Source: Chrysopilus asiliformis (Eukaryota; Arthropoda; Insecta; Diptera; Rhagionidae). Taken from it: DNA of 64,000 nucleotides. The notes below the pieces were generated by a model. The model saw only the letters and a list, made by a program, of their open reading frames with translations. It ran no database searches and was not told where the DNA came from. Location: positions 48,501,032 to 48,565,031 of the forward strand of contig OZ035963.1 in the NCBI GenBank assembly GCA_964034945.1, read 5' to 3'. Shown piece by piece: positions 22,170 through 34,500 of the stretch; position 1 is the stretch's first letter; each line of letters begins with the position of its first letter. A program made the translations under genes and the position numbers.

Positions 22170-23835
22170 ATTTACTTTACTTGTTATTTTTTAATTGTTA
22201 TTTCAGTGTTTCCCAATGGGCATCTAAAAAGTCAGCATTTCAAGTTTTATATCGGCTTCAGTTTTTAGCGATTACCTCGGAAAAACGGTTTTTTGCTAGT
22301 TGTTTGTATGAGTTAAATAAATTAGAATGGCATTCTCCAAAAATTTTTGCTTTTACCGTTTCTTTTACCGTTATCTTTACCGTTATCTTTTACCGTTCAG
22401 ATATTTTAATTAAAATGTAAGGAATTCATTCTTACGAATTACTTGCAAACTAACGGTTCCCCGTAAAAATAGTTGAAGGAGGAACTAAAGGTATTAAAAT
22501 TCTCTATATTTTTGCTTATTACTGTAAATCGATATCTTTTACCGTTCTCGATATCTTTAATTTCAGATTTTGTAAAATTAAAATTCATATTTTTACATAA
22601 CCTATTTTTTTTCGTCGGGTTATAAGGTACTCGTAAATTGCCGCCCATACGAACGAAAACGATTTTTGCGAATATCTCAAAAACGGTGCATCTTATCAAA
22701 AAAGTGCAAGAACAAAATTTATTTAGGATATGAGTCTACATAAAACTCCCATACATCAAAATCCGATTGGAATAAATTTTAAAAAATCTTTTTGAAAAGT
22801 TTGACTTCAAAGTTGCCAGATTGGCAATTATAACTTTTGTTATGTTTAAGCCATGGCGTCCGGAAACATTTAGGAGGTGAAGTTTATCCTAGAGCGTGCG
22901 TTTTTCTATTAGGACGAACTAGTTTGGCCTAGGCTAAACTAGTTTAGCATGAAATCGTGTTTGGTCGGTAACATATTTCTCAGTATTTCATTTCTTCAGA
23001 AAGAAATTTCTCAATATTTTTTCTTTCAGTCAGCTTGCATTTAAATAAAACCACATCCGCTCCTGTCTGTGTGTGTCTGGTCGACATGTCAACAAAACAA
23101 GTGCAACAGTTGCTCTGAGGAGGCCAGCTACACTTCGGGCAGAAACTTGACTGACGTTTCCTTTACAATTTTCCCTTCCTTTGTTTCAATTGAATTAAAA
23201 TTTCAAAATATTCAATTGTTCGCCAGGAGAAATCCGGAAAAAATGAATAGAAAATTCGTTTCGAGAGAAGCAAATATTATTCAAAAACATAACAAAAACT
23301 ATAATTGCCAATCTGGAAATTATTGAAAACCCGTATGGTGATATTCGTATCAAAATTCGAACAGTTGTACCAAAATTCCACTTTGAGTCAAACTTTCCAA
23401 TAAGATTTTTTAAAATTTATTGCAATCAGATTTTGATGTATGGGAGTTTTATGTAGAATCATATCCTAAATAACTTTTGTTCTTAGACTTTTTTGATAAG
23501 ATGCACCGTTTTTGAGATATTCACAAAAAACGTTTTCGTTCGTATGGGTGGGTACCCCCCCCCCCCCCCCCCCCCCCCCCTAATAGTCCATTTTTGCTCA
23601 TGAACGAACTTGGTCTCGCATTTTAAAACGAATCTGGTCAAAATTTCAAGTCTCTAGCTCAATCCGTACGCCCGCAATCTGCGCCGCAGTCGGACGGACA
23701 GACGGACATGCAAAAATCAATTATTTTTATCATTCTAAACACACTGGTGTAATTCATTTTTGTTACAAACGGTAAGGCAAAGTTAATATACCCTTTTGGT
23801 TTCACCATACGGGTATAAATATACACCAGTAAACC
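22170..23835. repeat. Inverted pair of a dispersed repeat, with (TTTACCGTTATC)n
   Basis: Short TTTACCGTTATC repeats at about 22356-22398 precede a dispersed repeat at 22440-22880 (ATCTCAAAAACGGTGCATC, AAAACTCCCATACATCAAA, TTGCCAGATTGGCAATTAT). The same segments return in reverse orientation at 23280-23815, ending with the GGTGAAACCAAAAGGGTATA-type terminus (about 23790). Other copies lie at 36187-36600, 50545-51070 and 54060-54210. The roughly 400-bp spacer (22880-23280) is unrecognised. No gene is visible. Confidence 0.7.
23555..23580. repeat. 26-bp poly-C homopolymer
   Basis: Twenty-six consecutive C residues in an AT-rich region. The homologous repeat copy at about 50800 has only a short GGTACCCCCC run here. 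Confidence 0.9.
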
Positions 23836-24231
23836 TTAAGCTTCGAAGTAAATAAGAGTTATTTGGCCTGCGGTACAATTTTTGCAGAAAATGCACCTTT
23901 CAAGGAAAATGATTGAAAAAATGTACCGCAGATTTCAAATTTAGAGGTGCTAATTTTTTTTTCAAAATCAAGAAAGTCTTCTGCTTGTACCTGCGGATTC
24001 CCGTGCTCTGTGGGCATCTATCCGTACTCAAAACTGTGGCGACTATCCTTCTTGGCACGGATAGATACCAAGTTGTATTTTTCGGAATGTCTGCATTTGC
24101 TGGTTTAAAAAACAGCAGGCGACAAAACTAAATTTTTAATTAACAAGAAATAAAACAAAAGTTCTTAAAACCATGGTTTAAAGAGTAAAAAACTCGCAAA
24201 TAATTTTCGTTCCGGTCACGGTTTTAGTAAA

Positions 24232-24662
24232 ATACTTTGAATATGTACAAATATAGAAGAATAATCTATTAGTTTTCACCTTGGGCCGATGGTGGCGATA
24301 GTGACCATTTTTATGTAATATTGTAGCTTTTAGTTTAGATTCAAATTGAGAATTTCCCCACAAATATCCCAGACCAAAAAGCACGCACACATTTAAGAAG
24401 CAAAGCGGTGTTGCGTTGATTCTTATGGTGTCATACGAGGAATGAACTGAACACGTACAGCACACAATGATAAACCGCGATCATTGCGATTACAAATTTC
24501 CCATTGTGCTTAAAGTTTTAGGGTATTTTAGTTAATACACATACCTAAGCTTTAAGTTTGGGGGATTTTTATTTAATACTTGAACCGCAGACACTTTCGC
24601 CACCATCGGCCCAAGGTGAAAACTAATAGATTATTCTTCTATATTTGTACATATTCAAAGTA
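24232..24662. mobile_element. Fold-back element, arms of about 65 bp
   Basis: The segment 24232-24296 (TACTTTGAATATGTAC ... TTGGGCCGATGGTGGCGA) is repeated in inverted orientation at 24597-24662 around a roughly 300-bp spacer. The arms are nearly identical. No coding capacity and no clear target duplication. Confidence 0.7.
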
Positions 24663-26530
24663 AAATATCAAGTGACTTTGACAAGTCTAAATGTGCACTT
24701 AGTGGAGGAGTTGTTATCCTATGCTCGACATTTCAATGCGCGTTTACCATAAGCCCATAAGTGATTGGCCACTTTATGGATTATAGGCTCTCTACAACAA
24801 GGTTACGAAATAGCGAAACGTGTAAATATCCACTCGATCTTTTTTTTAAAAGAAAATCCCTCCATCTGGTACTAGGATCTTGTAAAATAGGATTTTTGCT
24901 AGAACAAACGAGAAAATAACGGCGTTTGCGAATCGACAAGTGAAGCGATTGGTTGTGCGGTGGAAAAGAAGTGTTTCTCTGAAAATTTATTTGGGGAGAT
25001 AAAGTGTGTAATATTTTAATTATTTAGAACAGTGACAATAGACTCAAGGCAGTGGATACTTTTGATCGAAGTTAAATCAGACGAAGGCAAAATTGGATGA
25101 AATAAAATTTAATAGTTTGCAAAAGCAGGTATGAAATTTTCAACTGTTTCACATTTAATGTAACCATGTTTCACATTTAATATAAACGTTTTGGAAAAAT
25201 TTTACGTGACGGGTATCCGAGGGATTGCAAAAAACGCACTTTCACTAGGACAATTCGGGGTTACAAACCTCATAAAAGTGGTTTAAAATGACCGCTGACG
25301 CCGTATTCACAATTCATTTTTTGTTTTATTTTTCCACTTTCAGTACAACTCGACCGAAAACATGCCATATTTCACAATTCATTTTTTGTTTTATTTTTCC
25401 ACTTTCAGTACAATTCGACCGAAAACATGCCATATTTTTCGGTGAAAAAATCAACTAAAACTAGGCGGCGCGGTGGGAAAAAATGTTCACAGTCGTAGAC
25501 AGACTGGAGCCCCCCTACAGCAGATCCATATTATTTTCACCGTGTAACGTTTAGTCCTCTGACGTGATTTTTTCCGAACAAAGGGTACCTTGAAATTTTT
25601 GGCATTTATAAGGATTTCCCATACTACCGTAAAACAATAGTGGAATTAATAAAATTGCGTTTACCAGAATTGATCTTGATTTGAGCTTTAAAAAAAACAA
25701 AAAAAAAATGAAAGCTTTGAAAAGTTTGAATGTTTGAATATTCATGAACATGATGTTCTTTGTTTTTTGCAAATTTATTGTACCTCGTGTTTTTTTATAT
25801 AAAAAGTTAAAACCGATAAACATTGTCTAAATTGCATAATTTATCACAAACTATTTCAATTTATGATGAAATATATTAGTGGCAGTGTTGCCGGAGAAAC
25901 TTTTCGTTGAGTGCCTTTTGATCTTCAAATTGGGTAGCTTTTAACGGATGTGGGTAACTGCAACAAAATTTCAGTTAGAAAGAGACTTATATAGCAAAAA
26001 CTTGAACGGAACAGGAAAGCCAAGAGTTCACTTAAGCCTTGAGGACGCTACATATTTCACGGGTATTGAGGGGTAGGACATTTCCTTTATCCGAATTGCC
26101 CAGAGGGGGAGTCCGTCAAAGTTTGAGCTAAACTTTACTTTACGGGCGCGGCTCGCTAGGATCTTAATGTTTTTTTCCCTAGCTTTATAGGGTCAAATGG
26201 ATTCAGAAGCAAAAAACATTTAGTCACTCGGCCATACGGGGAAGCCGGGAACTCCAAATTTATTCACAAATCCTACAAACTGCTATATAAATGGAAGTCT
26301 CGGACTCCAAAATATGAAAATCGTCTAAAAAGGCTTTTTAAGAGTTCCTGAATCCCAAGACTGTAATAAATTACAATAATAAATTAATAAAGTCCTGGAT
26401 GCAAAAACAATGCATATTAGTGAGTGGCGGTTAGGGGGTGTCACTGACCCCAAAAATAGAAAAGAGGCTCAAAATGCAGTTTGAATGCTCCAGTGTCCAA
26501 AAAACTACATTTCAGGGATTTTTTTTTTGC
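24663..26530. other. Intergenic, with a 65-bp tandem duplication
   Basis: No exon was recognised. The segment 25306-25370 is repeated directly at 25371-25435 with about one difference (GTACAACTCG versus GTACAATTCG). Part of 26100-26420 resembles 59250-59650 (CTTTACGGGCGCGGCTCGCTAGG / CTTTACGCGTTTCGCTAGG type), so a diverged dispersed repeat is present. The 90-aa frame at 25551-25823 looks spurious. Confidence 0.5.
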
Positions 26531-26577
26531 CGCTATAACCTAACAAACTTCGAGCGTCCTTATTGAAAGACCCTTTA
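26531..26577 (-). mobile_element. Solo mariner terminus
   Basis: Matches, inverted, the left end of the mariner at 57338 (CGAGCGTCC then GAAAGACCCTT, with the CTATAACCTAACAAACTTCG leader). The other end and body are missing. Confidence 0.7.
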
Positions 26578-26714
26578 TTAGAAGTCTCTTGGAAACTTGA
26601 AAAAAATAACAATAAAAAGCGCATTTACTCCCAAATTTTATTCAACGATTGTTTTACTATTTAGAATAGTCAATGTTAAAAATATAATGGATGTAGTATA
26701 CGAGAATTTCCAAA

Positions 26715-27125
26715 TCAATTTCTTGGATTTACTGTAGTCAAAGTAACAGAGCTCTCTACCATCCGATTAGCGTTAGTTATGAGCTCGTTTGGTTTTCGGT
26801 TGGGTAAAACTGGAACGACTTCATCTATTATTTTCATCTTTGTCACATGAGTTTCTAGAATTGCTTTCTTTGAAACTATTTTATCCATTACATGATGACT
26901 AAAGGAATGCACTATTCCTGAAAAATTAACCAAAATTAATAACGTTGTATGATCTTTCTTTCTAAATTTATGTACTTAAAATTGTGTAAATGCCGGCTAC
27001 AATTGACCAAAGCCTTATATTAAATTGTATAAAGTTATCACGATCTTGACGAACAATCACTTTTAGTGCTGACATATCGTATTTGAAGTAGAGGCCCGGA
27101 ATACCATGTGATCCTTTGTTGTGAT
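26715..27125 (-). pseudogene. ERGIC2-like 3' fragment, two exons
   Basis: Minus-strand exons 27125-26976 and 26917-26715 join cleanly (GT..AG, phase 1). The first encodes GIPGLYFKYDMSAL followed by a hydrophobic RLWSIVAGIYTI segment. This matches the C-terminal lumenal end and second membrane helix of ERGIC2, a membrane protein cycling between ER and Golgi. The second encodes a hydrophilic tail ending VTLTTVNPRN before TGA. I could find no upstream exons before the next plus-strand gene at 31501; that interval is filled with transposons. It is therefore probably a partial duplicate or remnant, although unrecognised exons remain possible. The family call is from memory of the protein, not a search. 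Confidence 0.65.
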
Positions 27126-27710
27126 CTGAAAGAAAAAAATTGTGATACTGAGTTTAGAAAACAAATAAACAAAAATACTATGTGATAACCAAGAACCTAT
27201 AGATTTTTTCATGAAATTTTTTTCCACTTATACGTATTGTATTAATCAAAAATTTTAATGTCTTCATTTTACATAAACATCTCGCTTATAAATACGTTTT
27301 GCTTTTTACTTGCCTATGCGTAGCTAAGAAGGAAATTTTTGTATTTATGATGGAGACCAACTCAAGAACGGGGACTGATAGAAACTTCCTTATCAATACG
27401 AAATCCGTCTAAGGCAAAATTATGAAGATGTCCGTACATCTGTCTGTCGTTCTAGCGGTATGTCTGTTGTACGTATCTTAAATAACTCGAGAACACGTTG
27501 ACCTAGCAACTTGAAATTTTTTGTGATTAAGTTTTACCACAAATAATATAATCTTACACATGTCGCAAGGCGAACAAAAAAATGTTAACGAAAAATTTTG
27601 CTTTGCGACGTAACAAGGCGTCCCATACAGTATTTTTTGTTACCGTACACGTCGTCATCCGCTAGTAGTGGACGAAACGTCGGTAAAAGGAATGAATAGA
27701 AAACAAATCA
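27126..27710. repeat. Dispersed repeat and unrecognised sequence
   Basis: The part 27360-27545 matches 7370-7490 (ACTTCCTTATCAATACGAAATCC, AACTCGAGAACACG, GACCTAGCAACTTGAAATTT). The rest shows no gene or element. Confidence 0.6.
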
Positions 27711-28372
27711 ACGAGCAGAAAAAATATGAAAATTTAAATTCTGTTGCGATTTCGTACTCTAGCAATAGACGCGACGCTGGTGGATGCAAGGAAATATGAA
27801 ACTAATTAATCACGAGCAGAGAAGAATAAAAAATGTGTTGTGGGCGAGATAATCGTAAATGGCGAACGTTGCTTTGCCATCTTTTGTTATCCTCATTTAT
27901 GTTTATTTTTCGATTTCTGCGAGACAAATTTTTATGATATCAGATTTGCGTAGAGAAATTTTTCCAAAAATTCATAGCTTATTGTAGATCAAAATTGTCT
28001 ACGATTTTCACAAGACATATTGTGAAAAAATGTTCCCATAAAATTTTCCAAAAGAGGGAAAATAAATTTTTTTCCCAACCAGGTTCTCCTAAATTTCTTT
28101 CTTTCTTGGATTTTTTGAAAAATTTCTGTACGCAAATCTAATATGATAAAAATTTACTTTACAGAAATCGAAAAATTGTCATAAACGATGATAACAAGAA
28201 AAGAAAGCAAAATAACGTTCGTCATCTGCCTCTATCTCGCCCACAATGCATTTTTTATTCTTTTCTGTTCGTAATTCATTATAGCTCCCTTCATCCACCA
28301 GCGTCGCGTCTATTACTAGTGAGTACGAAATCACAAGAGAATTAGAACTTTTTTTCCGTTTTTTCTGCCCGT
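27711..28372. mobile_element. Fold-back element with arms of about 190 bp
   Basis: The left arm (CAGAAAAAATATG ... GACGCGACGCTGGTGGA ... GTGGGCGAGATAATC ... ATTTTTCGATTTCTG) is repeated inverted in the right arm, ending TTTTTTCTGCCCG. The arms are diverged by scattered indels, so this is an old insertion. There is no coding capacity and the target duplication is not clear. Confidence 0.75.
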
Positions 28373-29319
28373 TGCTTTGGTGTTAAATTAGCTTCCTATT
28401 TCGCCCTTTCACCCTTCAGTATACACTTTTTACAAAAAAAGATTTTTTTTTTATAGTTCCAGTCAGAGCCTAGGGGAAGACCCTTTAATGGCGAAGCACA
28501 GCTCAGGATGGTCGAAAGGACAAAAGGAGATGTCGGTTTATGTTCTTCTTGAACTTCTGCAGATTGTAGTCCATAGGGTACACATCGGATGGCAAATCGT
28601 TCCAAAGTCTTGTTGTTCGCGAAATGAAGGAACTCCTAAACTTTGCTGTACGAAAACGGGGAGGCTCAAGGAAGAAGTCGTGCGCGCGTGTAGCTGAACG
28701 AGAGGGTCTAGGGAAAATATACCGTGGAGGAATAAGTTGAGAAATTTCGGTGGAACATTTCCCATTGAAATATTTGTAGAATATGCTGAGTACCCCAACG
28801 GAGCGACGATGCTCGAGAGACAGTAATGAATCTGTCAAAGATTTGTCTCCAATCAATGTGCGTCGGATCGCACGTTTTTAAATTCGGTCCAGCAGTTGCA
28901 GGACAGTTTTTGGGGCGCCAGCCCAAATGTGCGAATTATACTCAAGTTCCGATCGAATGTAGGTCTTGTAGATGCTGAGCACGTCGATTGGTGCGAAATA
29001 TTTTTTTGCAGCGTCCTAGAAAGCCTAGGTACTGTGATGCTTCCTTTGCAATTTTGAAAATATGATGGCTCCATTAAAGCTTATCGTTTATTTCGATGCC
29101 CAGCATTGTGATGTTTTTAGTGTCACTAATGGAGTCATTCGACCGTTTCGGGTGATTTTTCGCATTTAATCGATAACAGCAATGGTTGGGTTTTAGATGC
29201 GTTTGATTTAGATTCCGGACCTATTCTGGCCCCAAGCCAGAAATGTGTTTAACACTAGATTGCCCAAGGAAGTCACGCAGTCATAATGACTGCTTTTGGC
29301 AATATAGGTATAACACATA

Positions 29320-30875
29320 CAGCCTTGGCCAAAAGTATTGAGCACCCATGATATATGGGAAAATAGCCGTTATATTTAGATGGAGTCAAATAAAAATAGT
29401 TTTAGTAGATGCTAATCGTTTATTGTATGATAGAAATTTAATATTTTGTTGGACCACCCTTCGCCTTTATAACGGCAGCGATTTTCTTAGGCATGGATGC
29501 GACGAGTTTCTTACATTCATCGCTGCTGATCGCGCTCCACTCTTCTTGTAGGTGCCTTTTTAAATCTTCTTTTGACGAAATTTGATGTGCCCTCACCTTA
29601 CGCTTTAGTATAGCCCATAAAAGTTCTATGGGGTTTAAATCCGGAGACTGCGAAGGCCACTCTAAAACATCGACGCAATTATCTTCAAACCAATTCTTTG
29701 TTTCGGTGGATTTATGGCATGGTGCGTTGTCTTGCTGAAACTTTACGCCATCCATGTTTGTATCTCCAAAAATGCATGAAAACGACGCCATAAGTGTAGT
29801 TTTGAGCACATTTATGTATTTTTTGGAGTTCATTTTGCCTTCACATACGAACATTTCACCAACTCCAGATCCAGCCATGCAGCCCCAAACCATTATACTG
29901 CCACCCCCGTATTTTACGGTTGGTACAACACATTCGACATTATACTCTTCGCCTATTCGGCGGCGGACATACGATGCACCGGGTGTCCCGAAAACCTAAA
30001 AAATAATGAAAAAATATGATTTGTAAACCGTTGGATTTTACTACACTACACATATTTATCGGGTCGAAAATAATGTTTTTCTACAGAAAAAGGAATTATT
30101 TTACTCCCCTGAAAGTTTGATTCGTCCGACCATAGAATATTTGATCAATCTTGCTCGGTTAAACTTTTGTGTTTTAGAGCCCATTGGAAGCGAGCCTTTT
30201 TGTTTTTTTCGGAAAGCCACGGCTTCTTCCTGGCTTTGCAGCCTTTTAGACCAGCTTTCTGCAGTGTTCTTCGTGTCGTCCTGGCAGATATTGGCTTTTT
30301 AATTGTTACTGAAAAATCAGCAGCGAGCTCGAAAGACGTTTTTCTCCTATTTTTCAGTGAATCCCTTACTAATATTCTGTCTTCACGATCTATAGTAAGT
30401 CGTTTTCGTCCAGATCTGTGTCTATTTTTATGCGATCCAGTCTTCTCGAACCGTTCGATAACATATTGCACAGCTCGACGCGAACATTTGACGGTTTTAG
30501 AAATTTGCACTTGGGACTTGCCTTGCTGCTTCAAAAGTTGAATTTCTATCCGCTGTTGCAATGTCAGTTCTCTTTTTTTCGCCATATTTACATTAAAATA
30601 TTTAATTTATTCAAAAAAAATCACTTCAAGGCACTACACAACTGTATGTCTTCACAGCGAGCTGAGAAAGCGAACTAATCGGATATCAAAACACACCACA
30701 AAAGCAAATTTTTAAGGTTCTAGATGTTTTGTTACTAACCAGCCACTTGACTATTGTTTAAATTTTATTTTTTAGATGCCGACAAAACTTTAATAAACAA
30801 TCCGATTGATTTGGAGCATCAGATTTTGTATATTAGTAAAATTTACAGGGTGCTCAATACTTTTGGCCAAGGCTG
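29320..30875 (-). mobile_element. Tc1-like DD34E transposon
   Basis: 1556 bp with 28-bp terminal inverted repeats (CAGCCTTGGCCAAAAGTATT...) and TA duplications (29318-29319, 30876-30877). It contains the transposase remnant annotated separately. It is inserted inside the piggyBac-like element. Confidence 0.95.
29438..30585 (-). pseudogene. Tc1-like transposase, broken
   Basis: DDE transposase that would bind the element's ends and cut and paste it. The N-terminal block (30585-30145) has two helix-turn-helix units starting MAKKRELTLQQRIEIQLLKQ. After TEQD comes an in-frame TGA where Trp is expected, then SNILWSDESNFQ with the first Asp. An unrelated segment of about 110 bp ending in TTTTTTAG follows. 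The protein then resumes VFGTPGASYVRRRIGEEYN and runs to 29438 with FQQDNAPCH and SPDLNPIELLW; 34 residues separate the second Asp and Glu (DD34E). The catalytic residues survive, but the stop breaks the frame. Confidence 0.92.
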
Positions 30876-31051
30876 TATATATATACCGGAAATGAAGGAG
30901 GGGGAGGTAACTGCAATTATTAATAAACGCATTTATATGTTGTACAAAAACTCACAAAATTCTAACAAATTGTGTCATTATATACATAATTGTTTTTCTG
31001 ATTGAAATTAAAAAGCAGTCAAAATGACTTGCTTGGGCAATCTATGGTTAA

Positions 31052-31468
31052 ATCAGAATTCAAAGATCTCAGTGTTTAGTTAAAGGAAAAATTAGCGATA
31101 TTAAAATTCTCTTCATTTTTGCCTTTCGCGGTAAATCAATCGTTTTTATTGTTATCGAGATATTTCAAATTTGATAAAAAAAAAATTTCCAATGTAAACT
31201 AAAATTTTATTCGTCGGGTTAGAGTGTGAATTGCACAAGATGGTGGATTCTGATTAAAAAAGTCATGTACTGTTCACAACAGATATTTTAACATATTGTT
31301 GAATATACATAGAGAATTTTCCAAAAGCTATTTTCTTCAAAAATATGACCAACAATTTAGGTTTTACATTTATCCAAAAATATGATATTTTCAATCGTGG
31401 TTTTTTCAGGACAGTCGTTTTATGGCTTAAGATTTGATGTTCAACATTTAAACATATTTTCGTTCGAA
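31052..31468. other. Region upstream of MFS-B
   Basis: LINE remnant, then AT-rich sequence leading to the MFS-B first exon. A candidate initiator GAATCAGCG lies at about 31467-31475, roughly 30 bp before the start codon. The paired GATA block of MFS-C and D is not evident here. Confidence 0.4.
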
Positions 31469-31500
31469 TCAGCGAACTAACCTCATTGAAATCAATCGCA

Positions 31501-34500
31501 ATGTCCGGATCAATGGATACTAAGCCGATTACCGGATATACAAATGTACCAACGGTGGACCCATCTCTAGGACACTCAGGACCAATACCTGCTCATCCTT
31601 TCATAACGATAAATGACCAAAATTTTATTGGACCTGCATTGCCACCTCCATCAGCTCCAGTACAACAACAGCCGCTATTGGAACAAACCTTTTGGATGTC
31701 TGAGCGAAATTTTACACCACCCGGACGAACACCACCTAATTCAACGTCAGAAGAACCAGAAATTCAGGAGCCAATTCCATTAACTTGTCTACAGGTTACA
31801 GCAAAAAACACACCGCAATCGAATGCATTAGCACCAGGTTAGTACTTTTGGATTTTCAATTTTTTTTTTTTAAACTCGATGGTGTATAAATAATCGGTAG
31901 CCTGAACGATTCAGTAGAGTTAATCGAGTCCATTACAAATTCTGAATGCTAGGTAGTATAAACAACTTTTTCAGTTTTTAAAGAACCGATATAATTGAGT
32001 GTTTCCTTTTATATAGAGAAATCACGGGGAAAAATGGGTACTCCCTCTATCTGTGCCTGGTGAGCCGATGGGCAAAAAAATCAATTGGAACGTCTGATAG
32101 ACTTTCTTCGTATGGACTGGGCAAATGTTTTACGGAGCGGGGAGTGCCTGACGGAACTATGCCTACTCTATATGAGAGTAATATAATACAATATTAGATT
32201 TAGTATACAATTTGTAACGTATCGAACCAGTCGCCTGATACAAAAAGGAAGTTTAAGATTCCGTTCAGACACAGCGGTTTTCGCACGGTTTCATTCACGG
32301 ATTTCTCGCGGATGCAAACTTTGTGTGTGAATGTAGAAGAAGAGCACCATAGAATAAAAACCCGCGCGGAAACCGTATCCCGTTCAGTATTTGAATGTGC
32401 AAAATCGAGCCATTTTTCTTTTTTCCCCCACATAATTTTTTGCAATGCTCTCGAAAACGGTGAATCGTATTAAAAAAAAATTTACATAACTGTTCCACAC
32501 ATCAACGTCCAATCGGACCGATCCGTTCATTCAAATGAAAATTTTGGCTGCTCTCATAGGCCTATGTTACACACGGCAACTTTAAGCGGCGACTTTTCTT
32601 AAGTATGGGCGCGAGAAGTGAGGGAAGCGGTGGCTAATGTCGCCAGTTCCGAAAGTAGAAACAAGGCTACAAAATACGCACACACGCACAAAATCACAAA
32701 GAACGGGTTTGTTCTTCACACAACTTTACACACACATGAAACACTCACTATGTAATATACAAAAGTCTCCGGCAACTTGTCTCCGTGTGTAGCACAAACG
32801 AGCAAGTTTTTGTATTTTGTATCGGTTTAAAGTTGCCGTGTGTAACATAGGCCATATAAAGTATAGTACCAGGAAGACCGAGCCATGCTCGGCGATCTCA
32901 AAATTCTACTTTTGCTGATTTTTGAGGAAAAACTAAATTCACATTATCTTTACAGAACTTTTCCAGAGTTTTTAAATTCCCGACCTAGAAAGCTAGAACT
33001 AAAACTAACGCGCGATAACAAAATTTCATAGAAATCGGTTGAGTGGTTATTGAGTAATCGCTGTCACCGATTTTTGAAACGTTGTTTTGAGACACCTGGG
33101 CAGCAATCATGTATTCCGACGCGTCTCTGTCTATCGACTTCGACGCAGCTTTTGACTCTTCAAATTTCTTCAAATTCAAGCAGCTTCAAATTTCCTGGAG
33201 TGACAGTCAGAATTACGTTTCGATTCATACTGACGATTCCGCGAAATTTCAAACTGCAGATATGGCGAAGTTAAGAGTTAAACGCTGCGTCTAAGTCGAA
33301 AGATAGAGACGCGTCGGAATACATGATTGGTGCCCAGGTGAGGATTATCGAGGGGAGGGAAAAGTCAGGTTTGTAGTGGAAAAATCGAAAGCCCTTAGCC
33401 CCCTTAGTAATATTGTAAAGTTTCATTAAGATCGGACCACCCAATTCGAAGATACCAGGCGAGGGGTATCGAGGGAATTTTCTCAGAGGTGAGACCTATC
33501 TAGATCGATTCCTTGTCCCCGAAAATCCCTAACTCCAAGTTTCGTGAAAATCGTTAGACGGGTTTTCGAGATCATTTGTGCAGACAGACAGACAGACATT
33601 CCTCGTATTATATTATAGGACTAGCAGACCCTTCGTTGCCAGCTTAAAATTTTTTCGTATAAATTTTAGAATGTCAGAAAGCATAAATAACTTAAAAACT
33701 TATGGGAAAAATCGTAATCCTTACAGGACCTTCCGTTTCGAATTTTGAAAATCTAACAGCTAAAAACCTGCTCCTGGCAACGCAAATCATTTTGCAAAAA
33801 ACCGCGTAAAAATCGATCCAGTAGTTTTTTAGTGTTGTAATCTCAAACAAACATCCATTATATATAGTTTTGACGAATGGTCCCTGGTGATTTTTTTATG
33901 TTTTTAAATATTTTGTTGTATTTAAAAAGCATTTGGAAGACACAGAATTTGTTGCAGGAGTAGCACACAAAGCACATAAATTAAAAACAACTGATGATAA
34001 TGATGGATTCAAGAAAAAAATATTAAAAGAGATACGGACAACTTTTTTTTAAATATTTTATTTAAATGAAAGCGGCGAAAATCCACAGCATGTTTTAAAG
34101 TCACTAGAATGATCAGCGAATATATTTGAATTATTTCCACCTGATTTTTTGTCTTCTGATTTCTTATTTTCATACAATTTCGATTTTAGATTGCATAAAT
34201 ATACATTATTTTTCTATTTTTTAATTATTGCTTCCCTAAATGCATCATTTCCCTCACAACTTTCCAATAATCACTCACCAAACATAATTTACATTCAAAT
34301 TTCAAAGCCCCAAAGCATCTGAAAATAGAAAGTAGGACTACACCAGGCGTTAGGGCGCTTTGAAGCGTCAAGGCGAAGCGCTATTAAAAATCGTCCCATA
34401 GTAAACCACAGGTTTTACTTTTAAACCATCGAAATGTCAAAGCTTACGCACGCCTTGACGCGTCATTGTGTTTTCGCAAATAAAAATTACATTTTAATTG

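Larger units (their letters stand above)
29253..31047. mobile_element. piggyBac-like element carrying a Tc1
   Basis: Ends CACTAGATTGCCCAAGGAAG and CTTGCTTGGGCAATCTATGG, flanked by TTAA at 29249-29252 and 31048-31051. Copy 1 of the LINE has a single TTAA at this spot (about 4930), confirming the insertion. Without the Tc1 (29320-30875) only about 240 bp remain, so the piggyBac-like part is a MITE with no transposase. Confidence 0.9.
28460..31095 (-). pseudogene. LINE copy 2: Jockey/CR1-like fragment hosting piggyBac and Tc1
   Basis: Homologous to LINE copy 1. The minus strand at 28503-28856 encodes the reverse transcriptase C-terminus (SLTDSLLSLEHRRSVG, ATRAHDFFLEPPRFRT, TTRLWNDLPSDVYPMDYNLQ). 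At 29252 it is interrupted by a piggyBac-like element and resumes after TTAA at 31048 (AATCAGAATTCAAAGATCT, as in copy 1 near 4938). Frameshifts between blocks show it is inactive. Confidence 0.88.

Noticed and set aside
24011..24075. CATCTATCCGT...ACGGATAGATA hairpin
   Set aside because: Short stem with a long loop; likely chance.
25551..25823. 90-aa minus-strand frame
   Set aside because: Low-complexity, Lys/Phe-rich translation of AT-rich DNA, no family features.
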